A DNA stretch of 64,000 nt from DATGLE01 sp035294325 (GCA_035294325.1 DATGLE010000144.1:1-64000); one strand, 5' to 3'. Shown: positions 18,412-27,531, numbered from the stretch's first letter. Notes: generated by a model not told the origin, from the sequence alone. Translations and numbers: made by a program.

Positions 18412-19704
18412 ATGCCTGTAGATATAAGTGATATTGAACGCATTGTGGCGCAGCAGGAAAAGTGGCGCCAGACAGAGACGATCAACCTGATCGCCAGCGA
18501 GAACACGCCGAGTGCTGCTGTGAGGCGTATACAGAACTCGGACTTCATGGGCCGCTATGCCGAGGGGCACCCCAACGAGAATGGAAAGGTTAACCGCTAC
18601 TATCAGGGAACGCAGTACATTGATCAGGTCGAGCGGATGGCGCGCGATGAGATCTGTGAACTCTTTGGCGCGAAGCAGGCCGATGTACGCCCGATCAGCG
18701 GGAATGCGGCCAACACCGCTATCGCCCTGGGCTACCTGCGCGGCGGCGATACCGTGATCGCCAATTCAACCGATGCCGGCGGGCATATCAGCCACGGTCC
18801 CGTGGGCGTGATTGGCCGCCGCATCCAGAATCGCGGCCAGGTGCTCAAGCTGGGCAGCGAAAAATCGGTCCATCTCCACTATTTGCCGCTGACCGAGGAT
18901 CACTATCACGTCGATAGTCAGAAGACCATCGAGTTGATCGACCAGCTCTCGCCGCAGCTTGTGATTATGGGCAAGAGCCTCTTCCTCTTTCCCGAACCGG
19001 TATCCGAGGTAGCCGCCTTCTGCAAAACCAGGAATATCCCCCTGCTCTACGATGGCGCGCACGTTCTGGGGCTGATCGCCGGCGGCCAGTTTCAGGATCC
19101 GCTGCATGAGGGCGCGACGTGGATGACGGGGAGCACGCACAAGACCTTTCCCGGCCCGCAGCGCGGCGTCATCCTGGGTAATCTCGACGCCGAGGATGAA
19201 AAGAAATACTGGCCCGCCGCTGATCGAGGCGTCTTCCCTGGATCGTCCAGCAACCATCACCTCTACTCGCTCCCCGCACTGGTCGTGGCTATCCGCGAGA
19301 TGAAAAAATATGGCCGCGCGTATGCGGAGCAGATCGTGCGCAACGCTCAGGCGCTTGGCCGCTATCTTGACGAACTGGGCACCCCGGTAGAGGCGCGCGA
19401 GTTTGGCTACACCCAGAGCCACATGATCGCCGTCAACGTCGCGCAGTGGGGTGGTGGCGTCGAGGTTGCACAACGTCTGGAACAGAACGACATCATCCTC
19501 AACTACAATATGCTGCCCGGCGACGCCGATCCGCGCAACCCTTCCGGCCTGCGCGTTGGCGTGCCCGAAATGACGCGCTTCGGCATGGACGAGCAGGCGA
19601 TGGGCGAGCTTGCCCAGTTGTTGCACGACGGCATTCGCGGCAAGAACGTGAAAGATGCCGTGCATGCACTGCGTGCCCGCTATATCGAAATGAAATATGT
19701 ATAA
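18412..19704 (+). CDS. Serine hydroxymethyltransferase-like PLP enzyme (divergent)
   Basis: Fold-type I PLP enzyme, 430 residues from the ATG at 18412, which has AAGGAGAG 6-8 bases upstream. Upstream in-frame codons run into the hairpin repeat and are rejected. INLIASENTPS (24-34) and RYYQGTQYIDQVE (62-74) are the SHMT substrate-site signatures. D214 and H217 in YDGAHVLGL stack on PLP, and K244 in STHKTFPGPQRG is the Schiff-base lysine. The THKTF-GPQ form differs from the TTTTHKTLRGPRGG of ordinary GlyA and recalls archaeal-type SHMTs. The role is probably serine/glycine interconversion, but aldolase or transaldolase activity on other beta-hydroxy amino acids is possible. Its stop codon is inside a 61-base palindrome. 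Confidence 0.8.
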   Translation: MPVDISDIERIVAQQEKWRQTETINLIASENTPSAAVRRIQNSDFMGRYAEGHPNENGKVNRYYQGTQYIDQVERMARDEICELFGAKQADVRPISGNAANTAIALGYLRGGDTVIANSTDAGGHISHGPVGVIGRRIQNRGQVLKLGSEKSVHLHYLPLTEDHYHVDSQKTIELIDQLSPQLVIMGKSLFLFPEPVSEVAAFCKTRNIPLLYDGAHVLGLIAGGQFQDPLHEGATWMTGSTHKTFPGPQRGVILGNLDAEDEKKYWPAADRGVFPGSSSNHHLYSLPALVVAIREMKKYGRAYAEQIVRNAQALGRYLDELGTPVEAREFGYTQSHMIAVNVAQWGGGVEVAQRLEQNDIILNYNMLPGDADPRNPSGLRVGVPEMTRFGMDEQAMGELAQLLHDGIRGKNVKDAVHALRARYIEMKYV

Positions 19705-19757
19705 GCAATAACAGATATCACCGGCATAGCCGGTGATATCTGTTATTGCTTATACAT
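19697..19757. terminator. 61-base perfect palindrome between convergent genes
   Basis: Arms of 29 bases (19697-19725 and 19729-19757) pair perfectly around ATA. It contains the stop codon of the SHMT-like gene and ends 3 bases before the end of the kinase gene on the other strand. It most likely acts as a bidirectional terminator or mRNA 3'-end stabiliser. There is no T-run and none of the GC boxes of the MITE-like family. Confidence 0.65.
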
Positions 19758-19759
19758 GG

Positions 19760-22009
19760 TTATTTAAAGCCAAAGGCGTAGAGCTTATAATCGCCGGAGC
19801 CGACGTAGATCATGCCGTTGGCAACGGCGGGCGAAGAATTCATAAACGTGCTCACGATATTCGCGGATGGCGCGATTGCCGGCGCGGCACCGAAGGACCA
19901 GAGTGGGCGGCACTGCCCCGTGCAGGCAGCGTTGAAGGCGTACAGCGTGTGACTGCTGCCGCCGACGAAAACGAGGCCCCCGGCGATGGTCGGCGAAGAG
20001 AAGGCGCTCTCTCCGACAATATAGACCGCGCCCGGCCTGCACTGCTGCTCACAGGAGGCAGGAAAAGCATAGAGCCTGCCATCAGCCGAACCGGCGTAAA
20101 CGATGCCATTCGCGACAGCCGGAGAAGTGATGATCGCCGCCCCAACGCTATAGGACCAGAGGGGCCGGCAATCTTTTACGCAAGAGGCGCTGAAAGCATA
20201 GAGCCTGCCATCAACCGAACCCACGTAGACGCTATGGTTAGCCACAGCGGGCGAGGAAAAAGTGCTGTCGCCAACGGGATAGGACCAGAGGGGTTGGCAA
20301 TTCTGTTTACAAGAGGCACTGAAAGCGTAGAGCCTGCCGTCGGCCGAACCCGCATAGACCATATTGCCAGAGACAGCCGGAGAGGAAGCGATCACGTCAC
20401 CGGTAGTGTAGGACCAGAGTGGCTGGCAACTCCGTGTGCAGGAAGCACTGAAAGCATAGAATTTATGGTCGGCGGAGCCAACGTAGACCATGCCATGCGC
20501 GATAACTGGGGACGCGTCGATCACATCGCCGGTAGTGTAGGACCAGAGTGGCCGGCAGTTCTGCTTGCAGGAGGCGCTGAAGGCGTAGAATTTATGATCG
20601 GCGGAGCCAACGTAGAGTATGCCGTGAGCAACGGCGGGAGAGGAATCGATGACTTCGCCGGTGGCATAGGACCAGAGTGGCCGGCAGTTCTGCTTACAGG
20701 AGGCGCTGAAGGCGTAGAGTCTGTGGTCTGCGGAGCCGACATAGATCATACCGTTAGCCACGACGGGGGATGAGCCGATGATGTTGCCAGTGGGATATGT
20801 CCAGAGCAGCGCGAGGCGCGAGACACTGGCGGGCGTGATGACTTTCTCATACGGGTTCCAATGCGTGTGCGCAGCATCGAAGCCGAACATCACGCCGTTA
20901 GCGGCTGTCACACTGGCATACATGCGGGCCGCGCTCGCGGCGCTGGCTTCTGGATTGAGCAGGGACGCAAGTGCGCCGGAGAAAGTGAAATAGAGTAATA
21001 TGCCGGCACATATGAGCAGTACAGGTGCGGTGAGAAGAAATAGTGGGCGCCGTGAGCGTCGAGCCGCCGGGCTGGTAGCAGATATTTGCTGATCCTGCGG
21101 CTGTCCCGCAAGTGTTGTGCCCGGGGCCATCGGCTGCGATGGAGCGCTCATACGATGGGGTGAGACAACCGGTGCGTGCTCTGTCGTCTGCATGGCCTCT
21201 TCGAGCGCTGCCGCAAACGTGCGCATATCGGCAAAACGCTGCTCCGGGTCTTTCTCCAGCGCTTTCAGTACCACACGTTCAACCGCTTCTGGGATCGTTG
21301 GGACGCGCGGACGTAAAGGAGGAGGTGGCGTTTCCTGGTGCTGCGCGATGAGGTCCCACCCTTTGCCCTGGAAAGGGAGCGCGCCGCAGAGCCATTCATA
21401 GACGCAGATGCCCAGAGCATACTGATCGCTGGCCGGGCGCGGCTTTCCACGGATCTGCTCCGGCGCGATGTACGACATGGAGCCGGCCAGGTCCTGCGTG
21501 TCCAGCGAAAGCTCTGAATGGGCGATGGCCGCGACGCCAAAATCCCCGAGCAAAACCTGATCCCTTTCCCCCAGCAGCATATTCTGGGGCTTGACATCGC
21601 GATGGATGAGCCGCGCGTCGTGGGCATACTGAAGTGCTGACGCAAGTTGCCGGACATACGAGCGTATCTGGGGAAACGAGACGAGTGAGCCTGGCGGGTG
21701 GCGCTGGCGCAGCGTCCCGTTGGGAGCATACTCCATGACCAGAAAAGGAATGCTCTCCTCGATTCCGAAATCGAGAAGCTGCACAATATTGGAATGCTTC
21801 AAGCGGAACATGTTACGGGCTTCGCGGATAAAATATGCTGTCGTATCGGTATTGGGAGTCGTGCGTATGTTGAGCAGCTTGATGGCTACAGGCGTCTGGT
21901 GGCGGATATGCTCGCCGAGATAGACCTCTCCGAAGGCGCCCCTCCCTAAGAGACGCAGCAATCGATACTCGTCTAACCGTTTCCCCTCACGGTTTTCCAT
22001 AGTAGACAT
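19760..22009 (-). CDS. Membrane Ser/Thr protein kinase with extracytoplasmic PQQ-type beta-propeller
   Basis: Up to 749 residues. A start at the fourth codon (ATG at 22000) is better spaced from GAAGGGA than the first. Hanks-type kinase domain: glycine loop LGRGAFGEVYLG (21-32), VAIK lysine K44, HRDVKPQN (136-143), DFG at 156-158, and an APEQIRGKP activation-segment end. A Pro/Ser/Ala linker and one membrane span (LFLLTAPVLLICAGILLYF, about 324-342) follow. The outer part is a propeller of seven repeats of about 43 residues (SSPAVANGMIYVGSADxxLYAF type), each carrying a C-x3-C pair. It presumably senses an extracellular ligand and signals to the cytoplasm. The tandem DNA repeats at about 20130-20760 are highly similar to one another. 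Confidence 0.9.
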   Translation of the reverse strand: MSTMENREGKRLDEYRLLRLLGRGAFGEVYLGEHIRHQTPVAIKLLNIRTTPNTDTTAYFIREARNMFRLKHSNIVQLLDFGIEESIPFLVMEYAPNGTLRQRHPPGSLVSFPQIRSYVRQLASALQYAHDARLIHRDVKPQNMLLGERDQVLLGDFGVAAIAHSELSLDTQDLAGSMSYIAPEQIRGKPRPASDQYALGICVYEWLCGALPFQGKGWDLIAQHQETPPPPLRPRVPTIPEAVERVVLKALEKDPEQRFADMRTFAAALEEAMQTTEHAPVVSPHRMSAPSQPMAPGTTLAGQPQDQQISATSPAARRSRRPLFLLTAPVLLICAGILLYFTFSGALASLLNPEASAASAARMYASVTAANGVMFGFDAAHTHWNPYEKVITPASVSRLALLWTYPTGNIIGSSPVVANGMIYVGSADHRLYAFSASCKQNCRPLWSYATGEVIDSSPAVAHGILYVGSADHKFYAFSASCKQNCRPLWSYTTGDVIDASPVIAHGMVYVGSADHKFYAFSASCTRSCQPLWSYTTGDVIASSPAVSGNMVYAGSADGRLYAFSASCKQNCQPLWSYPVGDSTFSSPAVANHSVYVGSVDGRLYAFSASCVKDCRPLWSYSVGAAIITSPAVANGIVYAGSADGRLYAFPASCEQQCRPGAVYIVGESAFSSPTIAGGLVFVGGSSHTLYAFNAACTGQCRPLWSFGAAPAIAPSANIVSTFMNSSPAVANGMIYVGSGDYKLYAFGFK

Positions 22010-22111
22010 TCCCTTCTTGCTAAGAAGTAGATTGCTATTTTAAGAAGTGGGCAGAAGGAAAAATCGGAAACACCCCGCGCCCCGCCAGGAACTGCTGTTC
22101 CTGAACTTCAT

Positions 22112-23251
22112 CTAAAGCGCGAATCCTCCCATATATTGCGCCCCGGTCCCGGCTGGCTGCCAGTTTGAGCCGTCCCACCACTTATGATAGACGGCGTGGT
22201 CCTGTCCCACCACGAAGGTATCGATGCGCAGCGGCCCCCAGGATACCGAGGAAACGTTGGAGTGTGCATTGTGCTCCTGGTCGTCGAAGGCCGGGTCCCA
22301 TCTGTTCAGCGCCCACCATTTAAGGTGGACGGAATTGTCCTGCTGCACGATGAAGGTATCGAGGAAGCCGGGCTTGCGCGAAACGCACGAGACATCTGAG
22401 ATCACGGTCCCACCGAGATATTCATAAGTATTCAAACCGGGCCGCCAGTGTGTGCCATCCCACGTTTTATGATAGAGAGCATGATCCTGCTGGACGACGA
22501 ATAGATCAATGCGATTGGCTCCCCATGATATAGCAGAGATATTGGAAATGACATTCCCTCCCAGGTCCTCATAAGAAGTGGGCGTAGGGAGCCAGCGCGA
22601 GCCATTCCACCATTTGTGATAGATCGTGTGGTCACTGCCGACGAAAAAGATATCGATACGGCCCGGCGCCGGCGCTACCGGGGCGATGTCGGATGTGGCG
22701 TAACCCCCAAGATCCTCAACAGGGAGCCAGTGCGAGCCGTTCCACCACTGATGATAGACAGCGTGATCGCGCCCGACGAAAAACAGGTCGAGGCGCCGGG
22801 ATCCGTGGGCAGCCACGGCGGAGACGTTGGAGATGGCATAGTCGCCGAGGCGTTCGTAGGAAGTTGCGCCGGGAAGCCAGCCCGATCTGACCAGCCATTT
22901 GTGATAGATGGCGTGGTCGCGCCCGACGAAAAAGATATCGACGCGGCCCGGCGTCGGCGAGATCGAGGTGATGCTGGAGGTGGCGTAGCCGCCGAGATCT
23001 TCATAGCCGGTGAGGGATGGCTGCCACTGTGTCCCATCCCACCATTTATGATAGATAGCGTGATCCTGCCCTACAATAAAAAGATCCGCGCGGTTCTCTC
23101 CCCATGACACCGATGATACGCCGGAAGCAAAACCGGCAGGCATGTCGGGAGCCGTCGTTCGATTCTGACCGGCGAGAGCCGCGCCGCCTGGGGAGAGACC
23201 TGTTACGATCAGCATTATCGTCGTCAGAGCCAGGCATAGCAGTTTTGGCAA
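22112..23251 (-). CDS. Secreted seven-bladed PLL/DUF346-type lectin-like beta-propeller
   Basis: 379 residues from a TTG start preceded by GGAAAGGA. A signal peptide ends near ALAGQ (about residue 28-30). Seven repeats of about 48 residues follow, each with a (V/I/L)D(I/L)F-V-(G/Q)-DHA(I/V)YHKWW-G--W motif and a YE-LGG turn. This is the pattern of the Photorhabdus-lectin-like (PLL) propellers, which bind fucose or methylated sugars. The sixth blade is the most divergent (DNSVHLKWW). There are no enzymatic motifs. It may bind glycans at the cell surface or in the surroundings. It follows the kinase gene's upstream region on the same strand but with its own start, so a functional pair is only a possibility. 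Confidence 0.85.
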   Translation of the reverse strand: MPKLLCLALTTIMLIVTGLSPGGAALAGQNRTTAPDMPAGFASGVSSVSWGENRADLFIVGQDHAIYHKWWDGTQWQPSLTGYEDLGGYATSSITSISPTPGRVDIFFVGRDHAIYHKWLVRSGWLPGATSYERLGDYAISNVSAVAAHGSRRLDLFFVGRDHAVYHQWWNGSHWLPVEDLGGYATSDIAPVAPAPGRIDIFFVGSDHTIYHKWWNGSRWLPTPTSYEDLGGNVISNISAISWGANRIDLFVVQQDHALYHKTWDGTHWRPGLNTYEYLGGTVISDVSCVSRKPGFLDTFIVQQDNSVHLKWWALNRWDPAFDDQEHNAHSNVSSVSWGPLRIDTFVVGQDHAVYHKWWDGSNWQPAGTGAQYMGGFAL

Positions 23252-23753
23252 CGCGCGAGTCCTTTCCGCTTGCAGCTTAGAAATATGTAACCTTCCATGT
23301 ATAGTTGCGCGGTTTATTGCGCTATCAGACCGCTCTAAAGGGCCGACGAGATGCGATAATGCAGTTTAAGTTTTTTAACCGATAACTTCGAGCGCGCGTA
23401 TTCTCGAATGTAAAAGGTAAAGAGCATCATCGCGCGGCTACGCATGGAGAAATACCCACTCTGAATGCTTTTTTCTTTGCTGGAATTTTAACATAAATGG
23501 GAAGCGCTGTACTCAATGTACCCCCATCTACTTATATAGACGAAGCAGGTTGCATCGATATAACGTTTAAGCGGGCGGTAACTAATCAGGTCTTCCCATT
23601 CCCTGACGGCTCAGCGCCTGCGGCGCCTGGCAAGCGTGAGTGGTGAATGGGTGGCCCCACCCACTCACCACTCACGGGCAGGCCGTTGAAGGTGGCAAGA
23701 GGACAGGATGGCCTTGACCTGCTCAATGGCTGATTCGTCGTTGGGAGCAAGAG
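23252..23753. other. 502-base intergenic region between lectin and ligA genes
   Basis: No convincing gene. The AT-rich part near 23280-23560 probably holds the promoter of the lectin gene on the minus strand. An imperfect palindrome at 23636-23675 (GTGAGTGGTGA-TGGGTGG arms, one mismatch, loop CCC) with a CAGCGCCTGCGGCGCCTGG box beside it is a shorter relative of the hairpin repeats and may terminate ligA transcription. Confidence 0.55.
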
Positions 23754-25829
23754 CTACTCTGTTCGTGCCTGATGTGATTGTAACAGATCGATCAGCCATT
23801 GCTCGTCGTGGATGGGAACGCCGGCCTTCTGGGCCTTTGTCAATTTGGAGCCGGGATCTTCTCCGACGATCAGGTGGCTCAGCGACTTGCTGACGCCGGT
23901 GGCAATCGTGCCGCCAAGCTGCTTGATGGCCTCCTCGGCGGCTGAGCGCGTCATGCTCTGAAGGCGCCCGGTGAGCAGGAAGGTCTGCCCGGCCAGCGGG
24001 CCATCGCTCCCCTGTCGCTCCTCCGTCATATTGACTCCGGCCTGGCGCAGCCGTTCGATGAGCGCGCGGTTCTCCGGGTCTTGCAGCCATTGGTAAACGC
24101 TGTGACCAATCTTGGGGCCGATACCCGGTATCCCGACAATCTCCTCTTCGCTGGCTGCCAGCAGCCGGTCCATGCTGCCAAAGGCCCCGGCAATGATCTG
24201 CGCCGTCTTCTCGCCCATATAGCGGATGTTGAGGCCAAAGAGCAGGCGCGAAAGCGAGCGATGCTTGCTGGCCTCAATAGCGGCGAGCATATTATCGGCG
24301 CTTTTATCTTTGATGCCTTCGAGACTAAGAAGCTGATCGCGCGTCAGGCTGTAAAAATCGGCGACGCTTTGAATATAGCCGGCGTCGATCAGTTGCAGGC
24401 AGGTCTTCTCGCCAATCGTATCGAGATCCATCGCACCCTTTGAGACGAAGTGGGTGATGCTCTCATAGTTGCGCGCGGGACATTGCGTATTGGGGCAGTA
24501 GGCCATAGCCTGGTCTGGAATGCGGACAATGGGCGTGCCGCAGCGTGGACAGCGCTCCGGCAGGTGGTAGACCTCCTCGGCTCCGGTCCGCCGCTCGACG
24601 ATGGGCTTGACCACCTGCGGGATCACCTCGCCCGCGCGCTGCACCAGCACCCAATCGCCGATGCGCAGATCTTTGCGCTGGATATCCTCTTCGTTGTGCA
24701 GGGCAGCGCGTGAGACCGTGACGCCGCGAATGTTGACCGGTTCGAGCAAGGCCCAGGGGTTCACCGAGCCGGTGCGCCCGATGTTGACGCGGATATCGAG
24801 CAGTTTCGTGGCAACCTGGATCGGCGGATACTTGAAGGCGATGGCCCAGCGTGGATCGCGCGCGACCACGCCCAGTTCCTCCTGCTGCGCCAGGCTATTA
24901 ATCTTGATTACGACGCCATCGATCTCGTAGGGCAGGTTAAAGCGCTCCGTCTCCCACTTTTTACAGTACTCCATCACCTCTTCCAGCGAATGCGCCTGCT
25001 GGATGTGGGGATTGACGGGAAAGCCCCACTCGCGTATCAATTGCAACGCCTCCCAGTGGCTCTCGATCCGCATTCCCTGTATATAGCCGATCTGGTAGCC
25101 GAAGAAGTCAAGGCGGCGGCTCGCTGTAATGCGTGCGTCCTTCTGGCGCAGCGATCCCGCCGCGGCATTGCGTGGATTGGCGAAAAGCCGGTTATCGGTC
25201 ATCTCTGCGTTGAGCTTCTCAAAGTTCTTGATCGACATATAGATTTCGCCGCGCACTTCCACTTTGTCAGGAATATGCTCCCCGCGCAGATGCTGCGGGA
25301 TAGTGCGAACAGTGCGCACATTCGGCGTCCAATCCTCCCCGATCATGCCATCGCCCCGCGTGGCGCCAATAGTGAGTCGCCCTTTCTCGTAAGTCAACGC
25401 CATTGCCAGGCCGTCGATCTTTAATTCGCAGACGTAATCAAAGGTAGCGTTGGGCAGAATGTTTTGCGCTCGTTTGTACCAGTCGTAGAGTTCTTTCTCG
25501 CTGCGTGCGTTAGCCAGACTCAACATAGGTAGAGGATGCCGGTGCTGCGCTACGTCCTGGACTGGCCCCGCGCCCACGCGCTGCGTAGGCGAGTCAGGAG
25601 TTTGTAGTTCCGGGTGCTCGGTCTCGATACGTTGTAGTTCGATCATCAACTGATCGTATTCGGCATCCGTGAGTGTTGGATTGTCCTGCACGTAATACTG
25701 GTAATTCGCCTCCTCGATCCGATGGCGCAGATCAGCGACATAAGCGGCGAGCTGTTCCTCCTCGCTCATGCCTGTCTGTTCCATCAGGGAGGATGTGTTG
25801 CCATTTACGGTATCTTGTATATCGGACAT
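23754..25829 (-). CDS. ligA: NAD-dependent DNA ligase
   Basis: Seals nicks in replication and repair using NAD+. It has 691 residues, full length, with AGGAG upstream of the ATG. The Ia domain (about 28-100) includes the NYQYYV helix. The adenylation motif is ELKIDG with nucleophile K137. DGVVIKI-type motifs follow, then the OB domain, a four-cysteine zinc finger (CPRCGTP through CPNTQCPAR), helix-hairpin-helix repeats (LEGIKDKSADN, IPGIGPKIGHSVYQW) and a C-terminal BRCT domain (about 610-685). All catalytic parts are intact. It is the standard essential bacterial ligase and stands alone on the minus strand. Confidence 0.97.
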   Translation of the reverse strand: MSDIQDTVNGNTSSLMEQTGMSEEEQLAAYVADLRHRIEEANYQYYVQDNPTLTDAEYDQLMIELQRIETEHPELQTPDSPTQRVGAGPVQDVAQHRHPLPMLSLANARSEKELYDWYKRAQNILPNATFDYVCELKIDGLAMALTYEKGRLTIGATRGDGMIGEDWTPNVRTVRTIPQHLRGEHIPDKVEVRGEIYMSIKNFEKLNAEMTDNRLFANPRNAAAGSLRQKDARITASRRLDFFGYQIGYIQGMRIESHWEALQLIREWGFPVNPHIQQAHSLEEVMEYCKKWETERFNLPYEIDGVVIKINSLAQQEELGVVARDPRWAIAFKYPPIQVATKLLDIRVNIGRTGSVNPWALLEPVNIRGVTVSRAALHNEEDIQRKDLRIGDWVLVQRAGEVIPQVVKPIVERRTGAEEVYHLPERCPRCGTPIVRIPDQAMAYCPNTQCPARNYESITHFVSKGAMDLDTIGEKTCLQLIDAGYIQSVADFYSLTRDQLLSLEGIKDKSADNMLAAIEASKHRSLSRLLFGLNIRYMGEKTAQIIAGAFGSMDRLLAASEEEIVGIPGIGPKIGHSVYQWLQDPENRALIERLRQAGVNMTEERQGSDGPLAGQTFLLTGRLQSMTRSAAEEAIKQLGGTIATGVSKSLSHLIVGEDPGSKLTKAQKAGVPIHDEQWLIDLLQSHQARTE

Positions 25830-25891
25830 CGTTATAATTTCTCCTACCGTGTGTTGGGACCTGGTTTATGGATGATACCATACTATTCTTT

Positions 25892-26179
25892 TTAGAAGGC
25901 TTCGTAATGGAATACTTCGGGTGTGCCCTCGAACAGCCCTTCGATATGAGCGCGCCATTGAGGGAAGAGTGGTCCGCCGCGAAAATCGACGGTATGAGCC
26001 TCCAGAGAAGTCCAGACGTTGGTAAGCATATATTTCTTTGGCTGCTCAATGCAGCGTGTGACGTGGGCTGAAATACATTCGGGGTGCTGGCGAATGACAT
26101 CCAGTCCTCGAACGATGGCCTGCCCCAGTTCCTCTTCTTTGCCTGGTACCGCGTTGAAAAAAGCGACTTCTGTTACCAT
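25892..26179 (-). CDS. Antibiotic biosynthesis monooxygenase (ABM) domain protein
   Basis: 95 residues from the ATG at 26179 (MVTEVAFFNAVPGKEEEL), preceded by CTGGAGGA. The longer open frame crosses the next hairpin repeat and is rejected. It is a single ABM dimeric alpha+beta barrel: beta strand 1 VTEVAFF, helix KEEELGQAIVRGLDVIRQ, HVTRCIEQPKKYMLTNVW, then a C-terminal W-x-HIEGLF stretch. Members range from quinol monooxygenases to heme-degrading proteins. None of the residues lets me choose, so the activity is unassigned. Confidence 0.75.
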   Translation of the reverse strand: MVTEVAFFNAVPGKEEELGQAIVRGLDVIRQHPECISAHVTRCIEQPKKYMLTNVWTSLEAHTVDFRGGPLFPQWRAHIEGLFEGTPEVFHYEAF

Positions 26180-26264
26180 AAGAAAAATCCTCCAGATTAT
26201 TGCCAGCGGCAATGTGCCTCTAACACCTGTCATCCTATCATAACATGCAAGATCGAGGAATGAA

Positions 26265-26390
26265 GAATGGCGTTGGCGCGGCGGAGCCGCGCCAGAGATG
26301 TCATGCTGTGCTGTGGAAAATGCGCTACGCGCATTTTCCACAGCACAGCATGACATCCGGCGGCGAGTGCCGCAGGTGGTCGCCTGACTC
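26265..26390. repeat. Hairpin MITE-like repeat, copy g
   Basis: A 61-base perfect palindrome (26297-26357: 29-bp arms, loop TAC, core GAAAATGCGC/GCGCATTTTC) flanked by GGCGCGGCGGAGCCGCGCC (26275-26293) and CGGCGAGTGCCGCAGG. It lies between the ABM gene and the PLD-like gene, both on the minus strand. The outer terminal motifs are not recognisable in this copy. Confidence 0.85.
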
Positions 26391-26412
26391 GACATCTTGT
26401 GCCTGGAGAAAT

Positions 26413-27531
26413 CTAGGCGCTTTGCGAATCTCCCCAATCCTGCTGGAACGTCTGCTGGAGGGTATTCAGCACATTCTGATCGGAGACGATGATGCCGAGT
26501 TCGCGATTTTTATCGAGCGAAGCTGTCGAAATGTTCTCTGATCCCACAAAGGCTTTCTGACCGTCCACTACGATTATCTTGGCATGCATATAAAGCCTCG
26601 GGTCCTCTCTTACCTGAGCGCCGCCCTGCTCTATGGTCTGGATGCCCGCGCTATTGCTATCGCTGCTGCCCTCGCTGTCCGACGACGATCCGTGCGGCGA
26701 TGGCAGGATGACCTGGACCTGTATCCCGCGCTTTGCTGCGTTGACGATAGCCTGCTCGATATCGCTATCCTGCATCTCTTCGGCCTCAATCAGCAGCGTA
26801 TGGTGCGCGCCATTAATCAGTGACTCGAAGTCGTGGCGTGAATTGATGGGGCTGACAACCAGGTTGGGATCATCGAACCGAGGCGTTGTGCGATTCCAGT
26901 CGGCATTGAAGATGCTGGTAACGGCCTGCACATCCTGCTGGTTGGTGTCAATGATGCCATACTCACGATTTTTCGTGCTGCTGCTGCCGCCCAGGGCCGA
27001 GAGTGTATAGTTCGCCGTCGTGATGAAAACGGTGCTCCCATCGACAATCATACCCTTTTCATGAGTCAGCGCAAAAGCAGGGTTGGTAGACCTGACCTGG
27101 ACGCCGGCAGCTCGCAGCCGGTCCATCGTCTCTGTAGGAGAAGTGCTGCCGCCCCCATAGGGATGCGTTTCAAGCATGACGCGAACATCCACGCCCCTAT
27201 GTGCTGCCTCTTCCAGCGAGCTGATTACGCTGCGGTTGGTCAGAAGGTACATCTCCAGCCAGACGGATTTCTGGGCGTTGTTAATGGCACTGGTGATGAC
27301 CTGGGAGCCGGCATCCGGCTCGACGAAAACCTGCACACCCTGTGCTCCCGAACCTGTCGTGCAATTGCTCTGGCAGGGTGTAGTGCCCTGACTGCTGCCG
27401 GTTGTAAGGCCGCTGTCGCCGCCAAAGCTGGAGGTAGAGACGTTGACATCACAGCCAGCCAGAAGCGCGCATAAGACGATGATGATGAGGCATGTGAGGG
27501 GGATGAAACCCGCTGTGCGCCTGGTATTCAT
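26413..27531 (-). CDS. Phospholipase D-like lipoprotein
   Basis: 372 residues. A lipoprotein signal is followed by lipobox LLAGC with C27 as the lipidated cysteine, then a Ser/Gly/Thr-rich spacer with one Cys pair (C53, C57). There are two PLD/HKD half-sites: H157-x-K159-x4-D164 (LTHEKGMIVDG) and H316-x-K318-x4-D323 (YMHAKIIVVDG), each followed by the conserved Asn or Ser a few residues on (TTANYT, GSENIS). The layout of two HKD motifs in a 370-residue exported protein fits the phosphatidylserine/cardiolipin-synthase-like or nuclease-like PLDc_2 family. Substrate (phospholipid or DNA) cannot be told from sequence. A Ser/Asp-rich insertion lies at about 282-295. Confidence 0.88.
   Translation of the reverse strand: MNTRRTAGFIPLTCLIIIVLCALLAGCDVNVSTSSFGGDSGLTTGSSQGTTPCQSNCTTGSGAQGVQVFVEPDAGSQVITSAINNAQKSVWLEMYLLTNRSVISSLEEAAHRGVDVRVMLETHPYGGGSTSPTETMDRLRAAGVQVRSTNPAFALTHEKGMIVDGSTVFITTANYTLSALGGSSSTKNREYGIIDTNQQDVQAVTSIFNADWNRTTPRFDDPNLVVSPINSRHDFESLINGAHHTLLIEAEEMQDSDIEQAIVNAAKRGIQVQVILPSPHGSSSDSEGSSDSNSAGIQTIEQGGAQVREDPRLYMHAKIIVVDGQKAFVGSENISTASLDKNRELGIIVSDQNVLNTLQQTFQQDWGDSQSA

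Noticed and set aside
20130..20760. Regular DNA repeats that could suggest a CRISPR or tandem array
   Set aside because: They are the coding repeats of the kinase's propeller blades, with spacing of a multiple of three and no unique spacers.
23665..24090. Minus-strand ORF of 141 codons overlapping the end of ligA
   Set aside because: Alternate frame of the ligA BRCT region; ligA itself is unambiguous there.
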